NCBI GenBank assembly: GCA_029558835.1
Contig: JAKQDH010000063.1
Location: 1 to 64,000, forward strand
Length of the DNA stretch: 64,000 nt
Source of the DNA: Planctomycetota bacterium
GTDB lineage: Bacteria; Planctomycetota; Phycisphaerae; UBA1845
Direction of reading: 5' to 3'
The notes below the pieces were generated by a model. The model did not search any database. It was not told the DNA's origin and saw only the letters and a program-made list of their open reading frames with translations. The stretch's first letter is position 1. Each line of letters opens with the position of its first letter. Below are positions 7,635 through 17,200 of the stretch, one piece after another. A program made the translations under genes and the position numbers.

Positions 7635-8675
7635 TCTGGGTCGTCCGTGCGTATCCGATTCCGAACGTGACACTTTTGGAGCACACACGGTAACGGAGGA
7701 CGGGGCCTCACGCCAAGACATCCGAAGTTACCATCCTACAACATCCCAGTCTTCCTTTCTAATGGCGCTCTACACAAGAACACATTCATATCAGAGTGCA
7801 TATCTAAGCCTAGTTTGTCGAATGACCGGCACGTACGACGAGATAATTGGGTTTGAATCCTACAGAGGCCCCCGCAATCAGCGTGGTTCAGTCTTGGACT
7901 TTTGGGCATGCGAATGGCTGCGCATGAACATTTAGGGCGTCTGCGTATGTCGTCCCATTCTAACCTTCGACTTGGGCTGGCAGTTTCGATTCGTTGGGGC
8001 AGATGTTGAGCTTGGGGCTGCCGATGCTAGAATCCGTCATGTTAATATGGGTATATTTCTCTGCGCTACCAGTCAGCCCGATCTGGTAATTTCGGGTTAG
8101 TGATTTCGAGTCGGTCGGCCTCGAGGCCTTGACTTCCTAGCGCTTATTGTGTAAAGGATAGAAATTAGCTTGACCCGTTTGTCAATGCGATCGGAAGGGG
8201 AGGGAGCATGTGTTCCTGTCTTCCAATCCTGGGTTTTCCTATTTTTGCGCTTGTCTTGTCTAGCGGTGGACCTTGCACAGTTTCAGTTCGGCAGTGGCCG
8301 AGCCGTGTTCGAGGACGGGCTGACAACGGCGACACCGGGGCGTGGGTGGGCTTGGGGGTCATCAGGCAGCAGTGTTGGGGGTGCGAGCGGTGGTGGCCTG
8401 TCGATGGCATCCGCGCGACAATGTAGCACGGCAGTGGAGCGTGGTAGAGTCTGAATTGGGTGTCTGCGGACGGCTTCAGCGCGGCGAGCCGACGGGGCAG
8501 TACCGAGCGCGGCGACGAAGAGGTTCGCGAGCTTGTTGGGGTGAGGACGCCGCGGCAGCGCGGACAATGGGCGAGGAATGAAGAAGCATTCGGATCGGGC
8601 CGGTAACAGCGGAGGCGCGCCAGGAACTAGCGTACGGAACCGCACGGAGGCGCGGCAGAGAGGAGCAGAGGGCAA
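7635..8675. other. Low-GC spacer before the giant DUF11-like gene
   Basis: About 1 kb without a credible gene. Bases 7640-8170 are clearly richer in A+T than the rest of the window, which suits a long regulatory spacer or the remnant of inserted DNA. Open frames here (for example 7741-7935) have no codon bias or domain. TTGACCCGTTTGTCAA, a short inverted repeat at 8170-8185, and a TTGACT at about 8130 are possible operator or promoter parts; no clear -10 box could be paired with them. Downstream, GAGGAGCAGAGGGC is the likely ribosome binding site of the next gene. Confidence 0.4.
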
Positions 8676-11600
8676 ATGGACACGCAGCGGACCATGTTGC
8701 TGATTTTGTGTTTGGCGGGGGTCGGTTTACTGGCCCTGGGAGCAGGGTCGCCGCAGGAGCAGTCATCGCCAGAACCCGGCGAGCTGCGGGCGACGGACGT
8801 GGGAAGAGCGGAGGCGTTTGCCGGCGAGACCGGCGGGGGCGACGTGATGGCTCCCGAGCCGTTCGTGATTGATTGCACAAACACCGCTGGTTGCGGCGTC
8901 GCCTCGATGGCGGACTGCAGGTGGAGCTTCTTCCCCAACCTTGGCGACCCGGTGGAAGTGCGCATGGCGAGCCTGGGGATCACTCTGGACGGGGACCTGC
9001 GGCCGGAGTTCAACTCCGGCGCATGCGTGTACCTGGCGAGTTGCCCCGGGGGATGTCCGCCACACGCGTTTGTAGCGCAGTGTCCCGACCAGGCGTGCGC
9101 CGTAGGACACATCGACCGGTTGCCCATCAGCCCGGACCCCGGTCCGGACGGGTGGCTGGAGCCCCCCTACAGCATCGACGCGCCGAGCGGTTTTAACGTC
9201 GGTTGCTCGCTGATGTGGTTTGCGCCGGACGATGACCCGTTGGACGGCGTGGATACGAGTTTCCTGTACGTCGGGTGGGATGTGGCCGACCCGGTGGTGA
9301 ACCGTCCACGGCAGTACGACGGCGACTATGACGGCTCCGCCTGCACGGCGACTGAGCTGGGGACACTGGTGGACGAAGGCGCGGAGGAGTTCTACGAGGT
9401 CTATCTGAGAGCCTGCAGTGATCTGAGCACCTACGACCCGTTGGTCCGCGATACGAACTCGGTGTCGTCCGTGCCGGACACGCTGGTGCACATGCGTGTC
9501 CAGGAGACCGGAGTGATCTTCAACCGCAGTCCGCTGGTGACGCGGCATGATTCCGTACTGCCGGACTCGGACTTCCTGTCGTTTCCCACGGCCGATGGCG
9601 TTACCAACCCGCGGAACGTCTGCATCGACCAGGAGATCACGTACTGCGCGGGCAAGTGCAATGTGAGCGGCACGCCGTGCGTGCTCGGTGCGCCTGGCGG
9701 GTGTCCGGTGGGGGAGACCTGCGAGCTGCAGAACAACGTAGAGCTGGTGGTCAAGCGCGTGGAAACGAGCGGGCTGTTTGGGCCCTATCTGGCGCCCGCA
9801 GTGGTCGTCCCTGACAGCGACGAGGCCCGCGCGAACCGGTTCGCCATTGCGGAACTGGTCGCGCTGCTGCGGGGCGACAACCAGTCGGACGACAAGGACG
9901 AGGAATCGGCGTTGGTGGCGCGCCACCAGCGGTTGCCCGAGATCGAAGTCAAGAAGCAGGTTCGCTGCCGGGGAGAGGGAGAGGGTGCCTGGCGGGACGC
10001 AGCAAATGTGCTGCCGGGCGGTCTCGTCGAGTTCCGTATCGAGATCGAGAACACCGGCAATGAGGACCTGGACGTCACGGTGACGGACGTGCTCAGTCCT
10101 CTGACGCCGTGCGTGGCGTTGACGGCAATCAACGACCCGAATCGGCCTGCGCCCCTGACGCCGTTTGAGGCGCGGCTGACCAGCCCGCGGCGCGGCCTGG
10201 CCAACTTCCTGATCGACTTCCCGGACGACGCGACGGACCCGCAAATCTGCAACCCCGTCGTGGATCCCGAGAACTGTCTGGACGAGGACTTCTTCGACCG
10301 CACGATCGGCTTCATCGCGGGGATCAACGCCGACGCGCCGATCCACCTGGGTACGCTCAAGGGCGTGAAGCTGCTGCGCAACGAGCTGACTGATGCATGC
10401 GAGGTCGTTGAGGGCGACAAGATCGTCTTGATCGTGCTGGCTCAGGTGGACGTCACAGACAACGAGTGCTTCTGCGCGGAGCCGCGGGTCGATCTTGACG
10501 GGCGGAACGCGGTTACGGTGTCGGGCACGACGCTCGCCCAGCCGAACATCACGCCGATCACCGTGATGGACGTGTCCAGCGACGTGGATACCTACCGCGA
10601 GCTCGTCTGGAACGGCGGTAATGACGACAACGTGGTGACGCTCGACGTGCTCTGCCGGGAGATCGACTTCGTGAAGGAGGTCGGGTTCCCGGGCGAGCCG
10701 GGCTCGTTTAAGACGGGCGACGACGCCCTGGGCCTGCCGTCGCTGCCGCCCGGCGGGGGCTCGCTGCAGATTGAGTTCCGCTATTCCGGCACGAATAAGG
10801 GAGAGCTGCCGGAAACCTTCACGGTGACCGACGACTACCTGTGTGCGGACATCGCGGCCACCCAGGCGGCGTTCCCGGGCGAGTTGAACATTGTGAACTG
10901 CCCGCTGTGTCCGGCGGGCTCGGTCGTGCTCGGGCCGATTGCCCCGGGCGACCCGTATACGACCAGTTGCGTTATCGAGTTCACGACGCAGGATGCCTTG
11001 CGGTACTTCCTGGCACGCGACAACACTGTGCACCCGGACTGCAACGCGGAGACGTATCCGGAGGACTGCTACAAGAACTGCGCCTCGGTGTCCGCGACGG
11101 CCGGCGGGACGTCGGGCATCTGCGGTACGCCGGGAGAGTTGCCGGGCGAGTCGTTGGCGACCATCTGCAACTTCCAGTGCCAGATCGAGGTGACCAAGCG
11201 TGTCTGGTGCGTAGACAACTGCGATGATCGGAACCAGATCGGTTCCGTGTACGACGATACGAATGACCCGATGCCGATCCTACCGGGTGGGTGCGTGGTG
11301 TTTGAGATCGAGGTGGAGAACATCGCGATCAGTCCGCCCGTCCCGGTTTGTCGCTTGCAGTTCCAGGACCTGCTCAGCGAGGTCCCCGGTGACATCCAGG
11401 TGCCGGATACGGCCACCGTCGAATTGATTGGCACGGGCGCCGGCGGCACGGGCTCCTGCCCGATCCCGCTGGGTTTCGGCTTCAATGTGAGCGATGTGCC
11501 GTTTGAATGGGACCCGGCCAGTTGCCCGGCAATCTTCACGAACGGGACATTCGACCCGGGCGACCGGCTGAAACTGCGCTACTGTACTTGTGTGAGTCCC

Positions 11601-14600
11601 ACGGCTGATCCGACGAACCCCGATCCGCTGAATACGGTGACGGTGCTGGGGGCGGCCTCCTGTGTCGGTGGACCGCAGTACGGGTGCCAGGACAGCGCGC
11701 TGGTGGGGCTGGACATCAAGCGGCTGAATGCGACGGTGACCAAGGAGGTCAGTTGCGACGAGCCGCGGCTGCCGGACGGGACGCTGAACCCGGCGGCCGT
11801 CTGGGCAAGCAGCGTGGACGCGGTGCCGGGTGCGCTGGTGGCGTTCAAGATCGAGGTCTGCAACGACGTGACCAGCGAGGTCGACATCACGCACGTGAGC
11901 ATCGTGGACGTGCTGGGGTGCGTACCGTGGTACGTGCTGGGCTCCGTGGTGGCGGACATCGACGGGACGCCGGCGACGCACTGCATCTGTACGAACCCGG
12001 TGGGCAACTGCGACCAGTTCGCGGACCTGACGGGGCTTAAGGACCTGACGGCGTGCAAGGCGAACGGGATTGCACCGGGTGAGTGCCTCACCATTACGTT
12101 CGAGGTTCTGGTGCCCGCCGATGCCGTGTCGGGCACGAGCTGTTTGAACCATGTCGCGGTGGGATGGCGTTCGGCCGAGCTGTGCTCACCGCCGGAGTAC
12201 TACGGGCCGGCCGAGGCGGAGGCCACCATCTACGTGAAGGTGCCGCAGCCGCTGGAGTGCGAGAAGCTGGTCTGTGCGGACTTTAACGGGGACCATGTGT
12301 GCGACACAGCCCTGACGACGGACCTGATTCTGCCGTGCGATACGGTGTTCCCGCTGCGGTTGATGTACGACTTCAAGGTGACCAACCCCGCCAGCAGCGA
12401 GGTGGCGTATGAGAACGTGACGATCTGCGACGCGGACCTGATCGCGGACGCGACGGCGGCGGGGTGCACGATCAACCCGTGCGAGTTGCTGCCCATTGGG
12501 TGCAAGGACTGCGGTACGTTGACGCCGGGCCAGTCGTGCACCGCGCATTGCGAGATCGAGGTGCCGACGTACACGGCCTGGCTGATCTTTGCGGGTTTGG
12601 ACGCCGATGGCTCCGATGACTGCTACAGCAACACGATGACGGGCGAGGGGGACTATGACGACGACCTGTGCCAGCGGGGCGTGGACCCGCCGGAGCCGGC
12701 GGAGTGCTCGGCGCGGGTGTGCGTGACGCCGCCGTGCGAGATTACGGTGTTGAAGGAGGTCCGCTGCCTGTACGACTGCAACCCGGCGACACCGGGCCCG
12801 TGGGTGGCTGATCCGGAGCTGCTGGAGGTGCTACCGGGGGCGTGCGTGGAGTATCGCATCACGGTAACGAACAGCTCGACGGACGTGGACATCTGCGCGT
12901 TGCGGTTTGAGGACCAGATGACGTGTGCGGATAACTTCACGACGACGGCCGGTTTCGGCGCCGTCGTCACGGGGCCGCTGGTCTGCAACAACACCCCGGG
13001 GCAGTGGCCCTGGAACGCAACGGTGGTGGAGTGCGTGGAGAACCCGCAGAATCCGCAGCCGTTGCCGCCGGGCGGCACGCAGGTGATCACGTTCCGTGGG
13101 GATGTGAAGCCCGCGGCGGACCCCGCCTGCGATCCGGTGAACACGGTTACGGTCGAGTGCGCGAGCTGTCCGCTGGACGGCGGAGACCTGGCGTATTGCG
13201 GTGACGAGGCCACCAGCCACGTTGGTCTGGACATCAAGACGTGCGCCATTGATGTGACGAAGGAAGTTACGTGCGATGATCCGACCGATTCGGGTGCGGT
13301 GTGGCAGCACAGCGTGGATGCGTTGCCGGGCTCGGAGGTCTGCTTCCGGATCCAGGTGGCGAACCTGGGTGACGTGAACATCACCAAGGTCCAGATCGCC
13401 GACACCCTGTGCGATAATGGGTCGTGGTATGTCGCCGGTTCGGTGACGGCGGACATCGACGGGACGCCGGCGACGAATTGCATCTGCACGAACCCCGCAG
13501 GTAACTGCGATCAGTTTGGGGACATCAATGGGCTGAAGGACCTGACGCCGTGCAAGGCGGACGGAATTGCCCCGGGTGAGACGCTGACGATCATCTTCTG
13601 CGTGATCGTGGAGGAGACGCCGAATCCATGCGTGAACGTCGCCACCATCGGTGGATTGAGCGACATCTGCGCGCCGGCGGGCCCGTGCGACGAGGACACC
13701 GATACGGCCACGATCAACGTGAAGGTGCCTGAGGACCTTGAGTGCGAGAAGAAGGTCTGTGCGGACTTCAACGGGGACCATGTGTGCGACACGGCCCTGA
13801 CGACGGACCTGATCCTGCCGTGCGACACGGTGTTCCCGCTGCGGTTGATGTACGACTTCAAGGTGACCAACCCCGCCAGCAGCGAGGTGGCGTATGAGAA
13901 CGTGACGATCTGCGACGCGGACCTGATCGCGGACGCGACGGCCGCGGGGTGCACGATCAACCCGTGCGAGTTGCTGCCCATTGGGTGCAAGGACTGCGGC
14001 ACGTTGTTGCCGGGCCAGTCGTGCACCGCGCATTGCGAGATCGAGGTGCCGACGTACGCGGCCTGGTTGATCTTTGCGGGTCTGGACGCCGACGGCTCCG
14101 ATGACTGCTACAGCAACACGATGACGGGCGAGGGGGACTATGACGACGAACTCTGTCAGCGGGGCGTGAACCCGCCGGAGCCGGCGGAGTGCTCGGCCCG
14201 GGTGTGCGTGACGCCGCCGTGCGCGCTGGACGTGGTGAAGCGGGTGCGGTGCGTGAACACCTGCCCGAATCCGACGGTGTTCGGGACGTGGGTAGAGGAT
14301 GACAAGGACCCGAACAACGGCGTCGAGACTCTCGACGTGCTCCCGGGTGCCTGCGTGCAGTACGAGATCGAGGTGACCAACGCGGGAACGGACCCGATCT
14401 GCCGGCTGCGCTTTACCGATGTACTCACCGGTATCCCCGGCGACATCACGGCCCCCAGCGCGGCGACGGTGCGACTGAATGGCGGCGCCTGCCCGATCCC
14501 ACCCGGCTTCGGGTTCAATGTGACCGGCGTTCCCTTTGAGTGGAACCCCGCAAGCTGCCCGACGGCCTACCCAACTGGGAAGCTCGAACCCGGACAGTCG

Positions 14601-17048
14601 CTGACTCTGAGCTTCTGCACGTGCCTGCCGGTGTCGGCGAACCCGGCCGCTCCGGACCCGCTGAACACGGTGACGGTGGAGTGCGCGACGTGTCCGCTGC
14701 CGGGTGGACCGCAGGTGTTCTGCGGTGACGACGACACGTCCCAGGTGGCGTTGGACATCAAGACGTGCGCTATTGATGTGACGAAGGAGGTTACCTGCGA
14801 CGATCCGACTGATCCGGGGGCGGTGTGGCAGGATAGCGTGGATGCCCTGCCGGGTGCGGAAGTGTGCTTCCGGAATCAGGTGGAGAACCTTGGCGATGTG
14901 AACATCACCAAAGTGCAGATCAGCGACTTCCTGGGCTGCTTGCCGTGGTACGCGGTGAGTTCGGTGACGGCGGATATCGACGGCACGGACGTGACGAACT
15001 GTATCTGCACGAACCCCGCAGGCAACTGCGATCAGTTCTCGGATATCAACGGGCTGAAGGACCTTACCCCGTGCAAGGCAGATGGGATTGCGCCGGGTGA
15101 GACACTGACGATCATCTTCTGCGTGATCGTGGACGAGACGCCGGATCCGTGCGTGAACGAGATGACGGTGGGTGGGTTCTCCGATATTTGCGGTCCGGCG
15201 GGTCCGTGCGACGAGGACAGCGACACGGCCACCATCAACGTCAAGGTGCCGGCGATAACATGCACCAAGACGGTATGCCCAGACTTTGAACCGTTTGCCG
15301 ACGCCTGCGAGGCGGCCTATCCGTTCCAGCAGGACCTGGTGATCACGACCGGTGACATCGTGTACCCCGTGCGGCTGAAGTACAGGTTCACGGCCAAGAA
15401 CGAGGGGGAGACGGTCCTGACGAACGTGGTTCTCTGCGATCTCGATTTCGTGCAGGACGTGACTGCCAGTGCGCCGGGGGTCACGTTCGTGACCTGTGAC
15501 CTCGACCCCATCACCGGGTGCTCGGCGGACCTGGGGCCGTTGGCTGTAGGTTCGCCCGAGGTGGAGTTGTTCTGCACGATTGAGGTGGCGGATCAGGCTG
15601 CCTGGGATGCATTTGCGAAGCTCGACGGAGTAGGTTGCCCGCTGATGCCGCCGGGCAGCGAGGACAGGTGCTACGACAACACCGCGACCGTACAGGGCAT
15701 GCCGGAGGTGGCAGTGGACATCTGCCCGCCCGACGACGTACTGCCGGTGGAGCATGACTGCAGCGCTCGGGTGACGATCGCACCGGAACCTTGCACCCCG
15801 CCTCCCTGTCCGCCGCGGGTGAAGGTCAAGTTCGACATCTGGAACCAGAACGAAGTGAAGTTCTCGGGGACGGAGCACTGCATGTGGTCGTGGGAGCAGC
15901 AGTGGGTGACGGAGTACGACGTGCCCAACCACTTCCTGTGGCAGTATCTGCAAACGACCAAGGGCCAGGCTCGAATCGACGGCGTGGCCAGCCAGGTGTG
16001 CGACGACGACCCTGATCACCCCAGCGTGGATGCCCCGCTGCTGGGCGTGGCGATGAAGCTGCTGACGTTCGAAGGCGGTGAGGTGGAGACGGCCGGCACG
16101 AACATGGTGGGGCTGGGCAGCGAGGCCGGGCAGGTTATCTGGGCTTTCGGTGGCGGCGGGGAGCCTCCGCCGCCGTCGCTGCCGCCGGCGGGAGTGTCGG
16201 GAGGTGGCGTGGGGGCGATTTCTGCCTACCCGATGCAGGACGTGCTGCGCGACGTTTGGGTGCTGGGGCCGGGCGGCGATGAAGAGCCCGAAGGAGAGGG
16301 CGGAGCGGTGCCCGGCGAATGGCCACGGCCGCGCTCAGGGGGCAGGGCGAATGCGCTCGGCGGAGGCGAGCGGACCGTGCTGACCCGCGGGCAGGTCACC
16401 AGCAAGGGCAGCTTCCTGGTGTTCCCGAAGGTGGAAGTGAAGTGGAACGCCGCCGGTCGGCTGGTGCAGGAGACCTTCGTGGACCTCACGAATGACTACC
16501 CCGGTTCGGTCATGGTGCAGATGTACTTCGTCAACGGTGACCTGTGCATCTGGGTGGACAACGCGATCACGCTGACGGGCAACGAGCCGGCGTACTGGGG
16601 AGTCTCCACGGGCTGGCCGAAGGGCGTGTCGCCGTTCCCGGTCCTGGAGCCGCCGTGCCCGGACACCGATCCGGAGAACCCGGGCGGTCGGCGGATGCGC
16701 GGTTACATCATCGCTTGGGCGGTGGATCCGGTGACGATGGAGGAGATCCGCTGGAACCACCTGAAGGGTGACGTCCTCATCATGAACTATGACAAGGGCA
16801 CCGCTTGGGAGTACAACGCCTGGGCGTTCCAGACGGTGGCTACGGTGGCCCACGGGCAGCCGACGGGAACGCCGGGCCAGTTGAACCTGGACGGCAACGA
16901 GTACGAGCAGGTGCCGGCCATGCTGCTGCTGGACTTCTACGCGCCGGGCGCGGTGCTGCACTCGGGCCCCTCGAAGTCCGTGACGGTCACGGACACGGAC
17001 CTGACGTTCTGGGCGGCGATTAAGGACTTCACCACGAGCGGGAATTAG
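8676..17048 (+). CDS. Giant secreted DUF11-like repeat protein
   Basis: 2790 residues. A signal peptide (MLLILCLAGVGLLALGAG) is followed by tandem DUF11/conserved-repeat modules in which a block like ITVLKEVRC...LPGACVEYRITVTNSSTD alternates with blocks naming an expected disruption of a repeat; phrases such as VEIEVENxG and CDDPTDPGAVWQ recur. The protein is unusually Cys-rich for its length, with Cys in matching places in each repeat, which implies many disulfides outside the cell. Two units of about 160 residues (from 12252 and 13737) are almost identical even in DNA, so recent internal duplication occurred. The last 400 residues are a different, Trp-rich, non-repetitive region. No C-terminal anchor is seen. 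GAGGAGCAGAGGGC lies upstream of the ATG. Probably a surface or sheath protein. Confidence 0.8.
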   Translation: MDTQRTMLLILCLAGVGLLALGAGSPQEQSSPEPGELRATDVGRAEAFAGETGGGDVMAPEPFVIDCTNTAGCGVASMADCRWSFFPNLGDPVEVRMASLGITLDGDLRPEFNSGACVYLASCPGGCPPHAFVAQCPDQACAVGHIDRLPISPDPGPDGWLEPPYSIDAPSGFNVGCSLMWFAPDDDPLDGVDTSFLYVGWDVADPVVNRPRQYDGDYDGSACTATELGTLVDEGAEEFYEVYLRACSDLSTYDPLVRDTNSVSSVPDTLVHMRVQETGVIFNRSPLVTRHDSVLPDSDFLSFPTADGVTNPRNVCIDQEITYCAGKCNVSGTPCVLGAPGGCPVGETCELQNNVELVVKRVETSGLFGPYLAPAVVVPDSDEARANRFAIAELVALLRGDNQSDDKDEESALVARHQRLPEIEVKKQVRCRGEGEGAWRDAANVLPGGLVEFRIEIENTGNEDLDVTVTDVLSPLTPCVALTAINDPNRPAPLTPFEARLTSPRRGLANFLIDFPDDATDPQICNPVVDPENCLDEDFFDRTIGFIAGINADAPIHLGTLKGVKLLRNELTDACEVVEGDKIVLIVLAQVDVTDNECFCAEPRVDLDGRNAVTVSGTTLAQPNITPITVMDVSSDVDTYRELVWNGGNDDNVVTLDVLCREIDFVKEVGFPGEPGSFKTGDDALGLPSLPPGGGSLQIEFRYSGTNKGELPETFTVTDDYLCADIAATQAAFPGELNIVNCPLCPAGSVVLGPIAPGDPYTTSCVIEFTTQDALRYFLARDNTVHPDCNAETYPEDCYKNCASVSATAGGTSGICGTPGELPGESLATICNFQCQIEVTKRVWCVDNCDDRNQIGSVYDDTNDPMPILPGGCVVFEIEVENIAISPPVPVCRLQFQDLLSEVPGDIQVPDTATVELIGTGAGGTGSCPIPLGFGFNVSDVPFEWDPASCPAIFTNGTFDPGDRLKLRYCTCVSPTADPTNPDPLNTVTVLGAASCVGGPQYGCQDSALVGLDIKRLNATVTKEVSCDEPRLPDGTLNPAAVWASSVDAVPGALVAFKIEVCNDVTSEVDITHVSIVDVLGCVPWYVLGSVVADIDGTPATHCICTNPVGNCDQFADLTGLKDLTACKANGIAPGECLTITFEVLVPADAVSGTSCLNHVAVGWRSAELCSPPEYYGPAEAEATIYVKVPQPLECEKLVCADFNGDHVCDTALTTDLILPCDTVFPLRLMYDFKVTNPASSEVAYENVTICDADLIADATAAGCTINPCELLPIGCKDCGTLTPGQSCTAHCEIEVPTYTAWLIFAGLDADGSDDCYSNTMTGEGDYDDDLCQRGVDPPEPAECSARVCVTPPCEITVLKEVRCLYDCNPATPGPWVADPELLEVLPGACVEYRITVTNSSTDVDICALRFEDQMTCADNFTTTAGFGAVVTGPLVCNNTPGQWPWNATVVECVENPQNPQPLPPGGTQVITFRGDVKPAADPACDPVNTVTVECASCPLDGGDLAYCGDEATSHVGLDIKTCAIDVTKEVTCDDPTDSGAVWQHSVDALPGSEVCFRIQVANLGDVNITKVQIADTLCDNGSWYVAGSVTADIDGTPATNCICTNPAGNCDQFGDINGLKDLTPCKADGIAPGETLTIIFCVIVEETPNPCVNVATIGGLSDICAPAGPCDEDTDTATINVKVPEDLECEKKVCADFNGDHVCDTALTTDLILPCDTVFPLRLMYDFKVTNPASSEVAYENVTICDADLIADATAAGCTINPCELLPIGCKDCGTLLPGQSCTAHCEIEVPTYAAWLIFAGLDADGSDDCYSNTMTGEGDYDDELCQRGVNPPEPAECSARVCVTPPCALDVVKRVRCVNTCPNPTVFGTWVEDDKDPNNGVETLDVLPGACVQYEIEVTNAGTDPICRLRFTDVLTGIPGDITAPSAATVRLNGGACPIPPGFGFNVTGVPFEWNPASCPTAYPTGKLEPGQSLTLSFCTCLPVSANPAAPDPLNTVTVECATCPLPGGPQVFCGDDDTSQVALDIKTCAIDVTKEVTCDDPTDPGAVWQDSVDALPGAEVCFRNQVENLGDVNITKVQISDFLGCLPWYAVSSVTADIDGTDVTNCICTNPAGNCDQFSDINGLKDLTPCKADGIAPGETLTIIFCVIVDETPDPCVNEMTVGGFSDICGPAGPCDEDSDTATINVKVPAITCTKTVCPDFEPFADACEAAYPFQQDLVITTGDIVYPVRLKYRFTAKNEGETVLTNVVLCDLDFVQDVTASAPGVTFVTCDLDPITGCSADLGPLAVGSPEVELFCTIEVADQAAWDAFAKLDGVGCPLMPPGSEDRCYDNTATVQGMPEVAVDICPPDDVLPVEHDCSARVTIAPEPCTPPPCPPRVKVKFDIWNQNEVKFSGTEHCMWSWEQQWVTEYDVPNHFLWQYLQTTKGQARIDGVASQVCDDDPDHPSVDAPLLGVAMKLLTFEGGEVETAGTNMVGLGSEAGQVIWAFGGGGEPPPPSLPPAGVSGGGVGAISAYPMQDVLRDVWVLGPGGDEEPEGEGGAVPGEWPRPRSGGRANALGGGERTVLTRGQVTSKGSFLVFPKVEVKWNAAGRLVQETFVDLTNDYPGSVMVQMYFVNGDLCIWVDNAITLTGNEPAYWGVSTGWPKGVSPFPVLEPPCPDTDPENPGGRRMRGYIIAWAVDPVTMEEIRWNHLKGDVLIMNYDKGTAWEYNAWAFQTVATVAHGQPTGTPGQLNLDGNEYEQVPAMLLLDFYAPGAVLHSGPSKSVTVTDTDLTFWAAIKDFTTSGN
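12252..14228 (+). repeat. Near-identical internal duplication in the giant gene
   Basis: DNA from 12252 to about 12730 is repeated from 13737 to about 14215, an offset of 1485 bases (495 codons), with only scattered mostly synonymous changes. A neighbouring module starting near 13248 is repeated near 14772, an offset of 1524 bases (508 codons), with more divergence. Both offsets are whole codons, so the reading frame is kept. This suggests expansion by unequal recombination of a two-module unit. Confidence 0.8.
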
Positions 17049-17118
17049 AGGGTCCCGCCCCGGGGGCTGTTCCGCCGGCGCCCCGGTGCGGCGAAGCTAT
17101 ACACAAGGAACAGTTCCG

Positions 17119-17162
17119 GGCCCGCACCGGCTTCGGCGAGAGCGCCGGGGCCGGTGCGGGCC
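17119..17162. terminator. Long GC-rich stem between convergent genes
   Basis: A perfect 13-bp stem: GGCCCGCACCGGC at 17119-17131 with GCCGGTGCGGGCC at 17150-17162 and an 18-base loop. It lies between the convergent giant DUF11-like gene and the M24 peptidase. Only a weak T-run follows (GTGTTT), so it may act as a bidirectional terminator or a transcript-end stabiliser. Confidence 0.6.
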
Positions 17163-17200
17163 GCGGTGTTTGAGTGTACATAGCCGAGGCACCGTCGGGC

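Noticed and set aside
7528-7935. A 135-codon open frame after the PKD gene
   Set aside because: It runs through the strong terminator, has no ribosome binding site, no codon bias and no domain.
12831-16019. A 1062-residue open frame on the minus strand
   Set aside because: It is the antisense of the DUF11-like repeats; high GC keeps the opposite strand open. No start signal or domain. The same applies to the long minus-strand frames at 8763-11033 and 34750-36204.
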